The position numbers and the translations under genes were made by a program. From NCBI GenBank assembly GCA_900199595.1, contig FZRB01000006.1:1-64000 (forward strand): DNA of 64,000 nucleotides, given 5' to 3'. Origin of the DNA: Lachnospiraceae bacterium (GTDB lineage Bacteria; Bacillota; Clostridia; Lachnospirales; Lachnospiraceae). Below are positions 59,820 to 64,000 of this stretch, piece by piece. The notes under the pieces were generated by a model. That model saw only the letters and a program-made list of their open reading frames with translations, made no database searches and was not told the origin of the DNA. Every line of letters starts with the position of its first letter. The stretch's first letter is position 1.

Positions 59820-62276
59820 TTACATAAACACTTCATCCGCATATCTTACAGTTGCCATGGCATCCTTTGCATAACAGTCGGCACCAATCGCATCGGCATA
59901 TTCCTGCGTCATTACGGCGCCGCCGACCACGACCTTGGTGTCCGGCTTCTTTTTTCTGAGCAGCTTGATAGTTTCTTCCATACTTACAACTGTTGTAGTC
60001 ATAAGGGCACTGAGTCCCACAAGCTTCACATCATCCTCGATGGCTCTGTCCACGATGACCTCAGGCGGAACATCTTTTCCTAGATCAATCACGTCATAGC
60101 CATAATTTTCAAGCATTACCTTAACTATATTTTTACCTATATCATGTATGTCGCCCTTGACTGTGGCGATAATAACCTTTCCCTTAAGAGTACGCGGCTT
60201 TCCGGCCATAGCAGTTTTTACGACCTCAAATGCGGCCTTTGCAGCATCTGCGCTCATAAGCAGCTGAGGAAGAAAAACTGTTCCCTTCTCGAAACCCTTT
60301 CCTACCTTATCAAGTGCAGGAATAAGCTCATCATTTATAACATCAAGCGGATCTCTTGTGGCTATCTCTTCCTTCATCGCACTTTCTGCTATTCCAACCA
60401 TACCTCTTTCGATAGCATTATAAAGCTTAGACGTAGCTGAGCCAGCTGTACCACCTGAGTTTCCATCCTGAGCTCCGGAGCCTTGTGCACCGTCTTGACC
60501 ACCAGCCCCCGGCGTGCTTCCAGCTGTGCCTGATGAAATAACAGCTACCGTCGCATTTGCGTACGCCTCTATATAATTCATGCACTGAGGATCCATATCC
60601 GACAGCGCGACAAATGCCCTGTAGGACGCCATCATCTGCTCATTATTCGGATTCATAATAGCGAAGCTGAGTCCCATCTGCATTGCCATAGTCAGAAAAT
60701 ATGAATTGATTATCTGCCTCTGCGGAAGTCCGAAGGATATGTTAGAAACGCCGAGAATGGAATGACCATTATATTCATCCCTAATCCTTCTAAGTGTTTC
60801 AAGGGTTGTAACAGCAGATGATGAATCCGAGGAAATAGTCATGCAGAGACCATCGATAACTATATCTTTTCTCGGAATTCCGTACTCATCAGCAGCTTTA
60901 TATATCTTCTCAGCAACTGCTATTCGGCCATCAGCAGTTTCCGGGATTCCATCCTCATCAAGAGCAAGTCCTACAAGCACTCCACCATATTTCTTAACAA
61001 GAGGCATAACAGCCTTGATAACTTCCTGCTTACCATTTACGGAATTAATCATGGCCTTTCCGTTATAATAACGAAGTCCCTGCTCAAGAGCCTCTATATC
61101 AGTTGTATCAAGCTGAAGAGGAAGTCCAGTAACTCCCTGGAGACGAGTCACAACCTCTCGCATCAAAGCGGGTTCATCAATTTCCGGCAGGCCTACATTT
61201 ACGTCCAAAATATCGGCACCGGCATCCTCCTGCTCCAGTCCCTGGGAAAGGATATAATCCATATCATTATCTCTGAGAGCCTGCTTGAAGCGTTTCTTTC
61301 CGGTAGGGTTTATTCTCTCACCAATTATTATCGGCTTCCTGTCTACCGTAACAGCCTGACAGAAGGATGTAATGACAGTAAGGTCCTTAGGTGTATTAGG
61401 TTTAAATGTCTTGCGCTTAACTAGTTCAATTGTTTTTCTGATATGCTCCGGCGTAGTACCACAGCAGCCCCCCAGAACCTGAACGCCCATATCTGCTATC
61501 TGGCTCATTACCTCAGCGAACTCTTCAGGTCCTACATCGAAGACAGTCTGACCATTTTCGGTACGGGGAAGACCCGCATTTGGATTAACGACGATTGGCA
61601 CAGATGCAACCTCGGTCATGCGTTGAACCATAGGAATCATAAGATCCGGACCAAGACCACAGTTCATGCCGATGGCATCGACACCAAGCCCCTCTAGCAT
61701 GGCAACAGTTGAATCAACAGTTCCGCCGGTGAGAAGCTTACCCTTTTCATCATATATAGTAGTTACGATAACCGGCAGGTCGCAGTTTTCCTTCGCAGCA
61801 AGAACCGCAGCCTTAGCCTCGTAGCTGTCACTCATGGTCTCGATAAGAACCAGGTCACCGCCGGCCTCAGCTCCTGCCTTGATAGTTTCTGCAAAAAGCT
61901 CCACAGCACGGTCAAAGCTGAGATCACCCATAGGTTCCAGCAGCTTGCCCGTAGGACCGATATCAATAGCTATATAAGCATCCTCCCTGCCTGTATTTAT
62001 ACGAGCCTGCTTAGCCAGTTCAACAGAAGCCTTCATTATCTCAGCAACCTCGCCGGGATACTTGAGGGAATTCAGACCAAAAGAATTCGTATTAAATATA
62101 TCAGCCCCCGCCCTAAGATAGCTCTCAAAAAGCTCCAAAATAATATCCGGATGCGTGAGATTCCACCTCTCAGGAAGCTCACCACCCTGAAGCCCTCTTG
62201 CCTGAAGAAATGTTCCCATACCTCCATCACAGAAAAGCCATTCCTTACCAAGTCTTTCACGTAAATCTTTTTTCAT
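59820..62276 (-). CDS. metH: cobalamin-dependent methionine synthase (without activation domain)
   Basis: An 818-residue enzyme transferring a methyl group from methyltetrahydrofolate via cobalamin to homocysteine. The N-terminal homocysteine domain (about residues 1-290) has GMNCG and GGCCGTTPEHI zinc cysteines. The pterin-binding domain (about 310-570) has GERINPTGKKRFKQAL and LDVNVGLPEIDE. The cobalamin cap and Rossmann-like domain (about 615-818) has KGDIHDIGKNIV with the cobalt-ligating His near residue 705. A glycine-rich linker (about 580-615) precedes the cap. The S-adenosylmethionine reactivation domain of the 1200-residue E. coli protein is missing and is supplied by the next gene upstream. 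Confidence 0.93.
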   Translation of the reverse strand: MKKDLRERLGKEWLFCDGGMGTFLQARGLQGGELPERWNLTHPDIILELFESYLRAGADIFNTNSFGLNSLKYPGEVAEIMKASVELAKQARINTGREDAYIAIDIGPTGKLLEPMGDLSFDRAVELFAETIKAGAEAGGDLVLIETMSDSYEAKAAVLAAKENCDLPVIVTTIYDEKGKLLTGGTVDSTVAMLEGLGVDAIGMNCGLGPDLMIPMVQRMTEVASVPIVVNPNAGLPRTENGQTVFDVGPEEFAEVMSQIADMGVQVLGGCCGTTPEHIRKTIELVKRKTFKPNTPKDLTVITSFCQAVTVDRKPIIIGERINPTGKKRFKQALRDNDMDYILSQGLEQEDAGADILDVNVGLPEIDEPALMREVVTRLQGVTGLPLQLDTTDIEALEQGLRYYNGKAMINSVNGKQEVIKAVMPLVKKYGGVLVGLALDEDGIPETADGRIAVAEKIYKAADEYGIPRKDIVIDGLCMTISSDSSSAVTTLETLRRIRDEYNGHSILGVSNISFGLPQRQIINSYFLTMAMQMGLSFAIMNPNNEQMMASYRAFVALSDMDPQCMNYIEAYANATVAVISSGTAGSTPGAGGQDGAQGSGAQDGNSGGTAGSATSKLYNAIERGMVGIAESAMKEEIATRDPLDVINDELIPALDKVGKGFEKGTVFLPQLLMSADAAKAAFEVVKTAMAGKPRTLKGKVIIATVKGDIHDIGKNIVKVMLENYGYDVIDLGKDVPPEVIVDRAIEDDVKLVGLSALMTTTVVSMEETIKLLRKKKPDTKVVVGGAVMTQEYADAIGADCYAKDAMATVRYADEVFM

Positions 62277-62294
62277 ACATAAAACCTCAACTTT

Positions 62295-63002
62295 TTATCG
62301 GGAGTACTCACAGGTATCGTGCATATTGCACTCCTCACATCCGCCTCTATGGCAGTCCATATTCTTGTCTGAAAGCCCGATTACCGCCGTAACCGACTTC
62401 GTCGGTGTCATCAGCAGACTGTCCGACAATGTAACACCTATTGATTTCGGCATATCCAGTATCTTCTCAAAATCCTTCTGGACCTCCAGCGGAAAATCAC
62501 CGTATCCCGGCGAAAATCTCGGTCTTGCATAAAGCCCTCTCTCCCGGGCCTCATTTACTATTCTGTCATTTATTTCATCACACCAGGCTTCAACCATAGC
62601 AGCACCAACCGCCTGATAGGTATAAGCCTTCAGCATATCCCTGACCTCAGAACGCCTAACTAACATATCAGCCTGAGGCCCGATAGTTACAGCAAGCATG
62701 ACGATCTCACTACAGCCCTTCAGATTCTTAAGCAGATTACCTGATGATACTTTAATACCCGCAAATTCGCACATTTTATCAGCACTCGTCTCTTCAGCGC
62801 TTGTTCTTTCAGTGCCTATTCCTTCAGTGCCTGTTACTTCACGCCATATAATAGGAAATGTCCTGTACACACTACGCGGTACAGCCTTCTCCTGCAGCTC
62901 TTTTATGCATTCGTCTATAAGAGCATTCAGATGCTCGTCCGGCTCAGTGATTCCCCGGTACCCAAGATATCTGATTACTTCATTTTTATTTACACTGATC
63001 AT
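62295..63002 (-). CDS. MetH activation-domain protein (separate polypeptide)
   Basis: A 235-residue protein corresponding to the C-terminal reactivation domain of MetH, which uses S-adenosylmethionine to re-methylate oxidised cobalamin. RPRFSPGYGDFPLEVQ near residue 160 is the signature AdoMet-binding motif, and LLMTPTKSVTAVIGLS follows. A Cys-rich tail (CHRGGCEECNMHDTC) may bind metal. An insert of four 5-residue units (TGTEG-IGTER-TSAEE-TSADK) near residue 57 is encoded by 15-bp tandem repeats at about 62778-62840. It precedes metH by 18 bp and is clearly in its operon. Confidence 0.88.
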   Translation of the reverse strand: MISVNKNEVIRYLGYRGITEPDEHLNALIDECIKELQEKAVPRSVYRTFPIIWREVTGTEGIGTERTSAEETSADKMCEFAGIKVSSGNLLKNLKGCSEIVMLAVTIGPQADMLVRRSEVRDMLKAYTYQAVGAAMVEAWCDEINDRIVNEARERGLYARPRFSPGYGDFPLEVQKDFEKILDMPKSIGVTLSDSLLMTPTKSVTAVIGLSDKNMDCHRGGCEECNMHDTCEYSR

Positions 63003-63048
63003 ACTTCTATCAGATTAATCCTTCCTGATTACATTTATAATGACAAAT

Positions 63049-63094
63049 AACTGTCGTGATGCTGATAGCAAACAACTGTCGTGATGCTGATAGC
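63049..63094. repeat. perfect 21-bp direct repeat in the intergenic region
   Basis: AACTGTCGTGATGCTGATAG followed by C occurs at 63049-63069 and again at 63074-63094, spaced 25 bp apart. It lies upstream of both divergent transcription units and may be a paired regulator site or a recent duplication. Confidence 0.7.
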
Positions 63095-63095
63095 T

Positions 63096-63207
63096 TTGAC
63101 ACTTTACAGCCACTGTGCTATTATTGTTCGTTGTCTACTATACATTTAACAACATAATAATTGACACGTTACTATTCATGAATACAATCACAGATATATG
63201 ATATATC
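63096..63207 (+). promoter_or_regulatory. tandem promoters and palindrome before the ABC-transporter lipoprotein gene
   Basis: Two sigma-A-like sets are visible: TTGACA 63096-63101 with TATTAT 63119-63124 (17 bp), and TTGACA 63161-63166 with TACAAT 63183-63188 (16 bp). The second is followed by the perfect palindrome GATATATGATATATC at 63193-63207, positioned where a repressor would block transcription. Confidence 0.55.
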
Positions 63208-63246
63208 AAATAGTTAAATGTGTCAAAAAGATGACAAGGAGAAATT

Positions 63247-64000
63247 ATGATGAAAAAGAAATTTTTAACCCTTACTTTATGTGCGGCTGCAGGACTTTCG
63301 CTCCTTTGTGGCTGCGGTCAGAAAGAAACCTCTACCCCTGAAACAACTGAGGTAACTACAGTCGCTGAACAGTCTGATGAAAACAGTGAAGCAACAAACA
63401 CTACTGAAGAAGAAACCACAGAAGCTGCGGAGGTTCGTGAAGGTACTGCCGCAACGGATCGTGCCGGAAATGAGATATTTATTCCAGACAAGGTGGACAA
63501 AATAATCTCCATGGCTCCATCAACCACAAGATTCCTTATAGATCTCGGTCTTGGCGACAAGATAATAGCCATCGACACAAATTCATATGCTTACGCTGCA
63601 TCACTTACAGATGCCGTTCAGCAGTTCGATATGATGGCTCCTGACAACGAGGCACTCGTTGCACTGAATCCTGATATTATATTTACATCAGGCATGAGCA
63701 ACATTGGCGGCGAAGACGTATATAAGCCGGCTCGTGACGCAGGTATATGTGTAGCAGATATCCCATCCAGCAACTCAATAGACGATATAATCGCCGACCT
63801 CAAATTCATCGGCGAAGCTGTACATGAGGAGGACAAGGCCGGTCAGCTGATTGATTACTTCAACGGTTCCCTCGAAGACATAATCCTCAAGGGCCGCGAA
63901 GTTACAGAAAAGAAGAAAATCCTTTTCGAACTTTCAATACCTACAGCAGACTACCCTTCTATCTATACATTTGGCAAGGGCACATATCTTGATGAAATGA
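63247..64000 (+). CDS. ABC transporter substrate-binding lipoprotein, iron-siderophore/cobalamin type (truncated by window end)
   Basis: The first 251 codons of a periplasmic-binding-protein-type lipoprotein. The signal peptide ends in LLCGC (lipid on the Cys). A Thr/Glu-rich linker (about residues 28-65) tethers a domain of the class III binding fold, with ATDRAGNEIFIPDKVDKIISMAPSTTRFLIDLG and LNPDIIFTSGMSN (shown in parts). This fold serves iron complexes, haem and vitamin B12. The nearby cobalamin-dependent methionine synthase makes B12 attractive, but this is inference. AAGGAG lies 5 bp before the ATG at 63247, and a second ATG follows directly. The permease and ATPase genes are presumably beyond the right edge. 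Confidence 0.85.
   Translation, partial: MMKKKFLTLTLCAAAGLSLLCGCGQKETSTPETTEVTTVAEQSDENSEATNTTEEETTEAAEVREGTAATDRAGNEIFIPDKVDKIISMAPSTTRFLIDLGLGDKIIAIDTNSYAYAASLTDAVQQFDMMAPDNEALVALNPDIIFTSGMSNIGGEDVYKPARDAGICVADIPSSNSIDDIIADLKFIGEAVHEEDKAGQLIDYFNGSLEDIILKGREVTEKKKILFELSIPTADYPSIYTFGKGTYLDEM

Noticed and set aside
62295-63040. SAM or T-box riboswitch before the methionine synthase operon
   Set aside because: Less than 50 bp of leader shows no specifier hairpin, T-box sequence or terminator on the minus strand.
63003-63246. Possible cobalamin riboswitch upstream of the B12-related genes (a CAGCCACTG string is present)
   Set aside because: The other conserved parts, such as the long GC-rich P-helices, GGGAA loop and B12 box, are absent, and the region is AT-rich.

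Overview
The window looks like chromosome from a low-GC, spore-lineage Firmicute, most likely a member of the Lachnospiraceae. The grounds are AT-rich intergenic DNA, strong AGGAGG-type ribosome sites, a GerW/YtfJ plus DUF2953 sporulation-type pair, SepF and DivIVA, RecU, an endonuclease-type MutL, a TIGR01212 radical SAM protein and a MetH split from its activation domain. No plasmid, phage or CRISPR locus is visible. The one clear mobile element is an IS110-family insertion cut by the left edge.

Positions 1-6.0 kb hold the start of the IS110 transposase on the minus strand with its non-coding end (possible bridge RNA), then proB, a patatin-like phospholipase, an MscS channel and a fructokinase. 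Convergent to the fructokinase is a PTS EIIBC permease. Positions 6.0-16.2 kb form a sugar-uptake locus on the plus strand: amylosucrase-family GH13, LacI-type regulator, Cof-type HAD phosphatase, sucrose-type EIIBCA permease, HPr (ptsH), Enzyme I (ptsI), sucrose-6-phosphate hydrolase and maf. Two nearly identical 16-bp LacI-type operators sit just downstream of sigma-A promoters, before the GH13 gene and before the EIIBCA gene. The transported phosphosugar would be split by the GH32 enzyme, and the released fructose phosphorylated by the fructokinase.

Positions 16.2-20.7 kb hold an intergenic stretch rich in nested hairpins, an HTH-Uma2 nuclease-like protein, a XerS-like tyrosine recombinase, a sodium:neurotransmitter-type symporter and a small secreted protein. 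From 20.7 to 57.8 kb nearly everything reads leftward in dense co-directional runs. Running right to left, these are: a membrane and unknown-function group with a derlin-like protein, DUF2953 and gerW; tRNA-Leu(CAA); galE, a TPR protein, rsmF and an rluA-type gene; recU, nadE, miaB, mutS, mutL, miaA and the methionine gamma-lyase-like gene; radC, mreC, mreD, PBP2, rodA and an MGS-like gene; a D,D-carboxypeptidase, HlyD-like adaptor, yggS, sepF and divIVA; then aroB, lspA, rluD and the radical SAM gene. This is a housekeeping block of repair, tRNA modification, cell elongation and division genes.

Positions 57.8-64 kb hold a repeat-bearing intergenic region, an unknown lipoprotein, a cobalamin-dependent methionine synthase with its separate activation protein, and the start of an ABC-transporter substrate-binding lipoprotein that runs off the right edge.

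A recurring feature is a dispersed palindrome built on GAACCNGGTTC flanked by TGACA/TGTCA arms, present at least seven times between genes. Two other intergenic stretches (16.32-16.48 kb and 58.12-58.36 kb) carry larger multi-hairpin elements. No complete novel system can be asserted from sequence alone. The best candidates for undescribed biology are the IS110 bridge RNA, the palindromic elements, the MGS-like protein lacking catalytic aspartates, and the derlin-like zinc-ribbon protein with its unknown neighbours.
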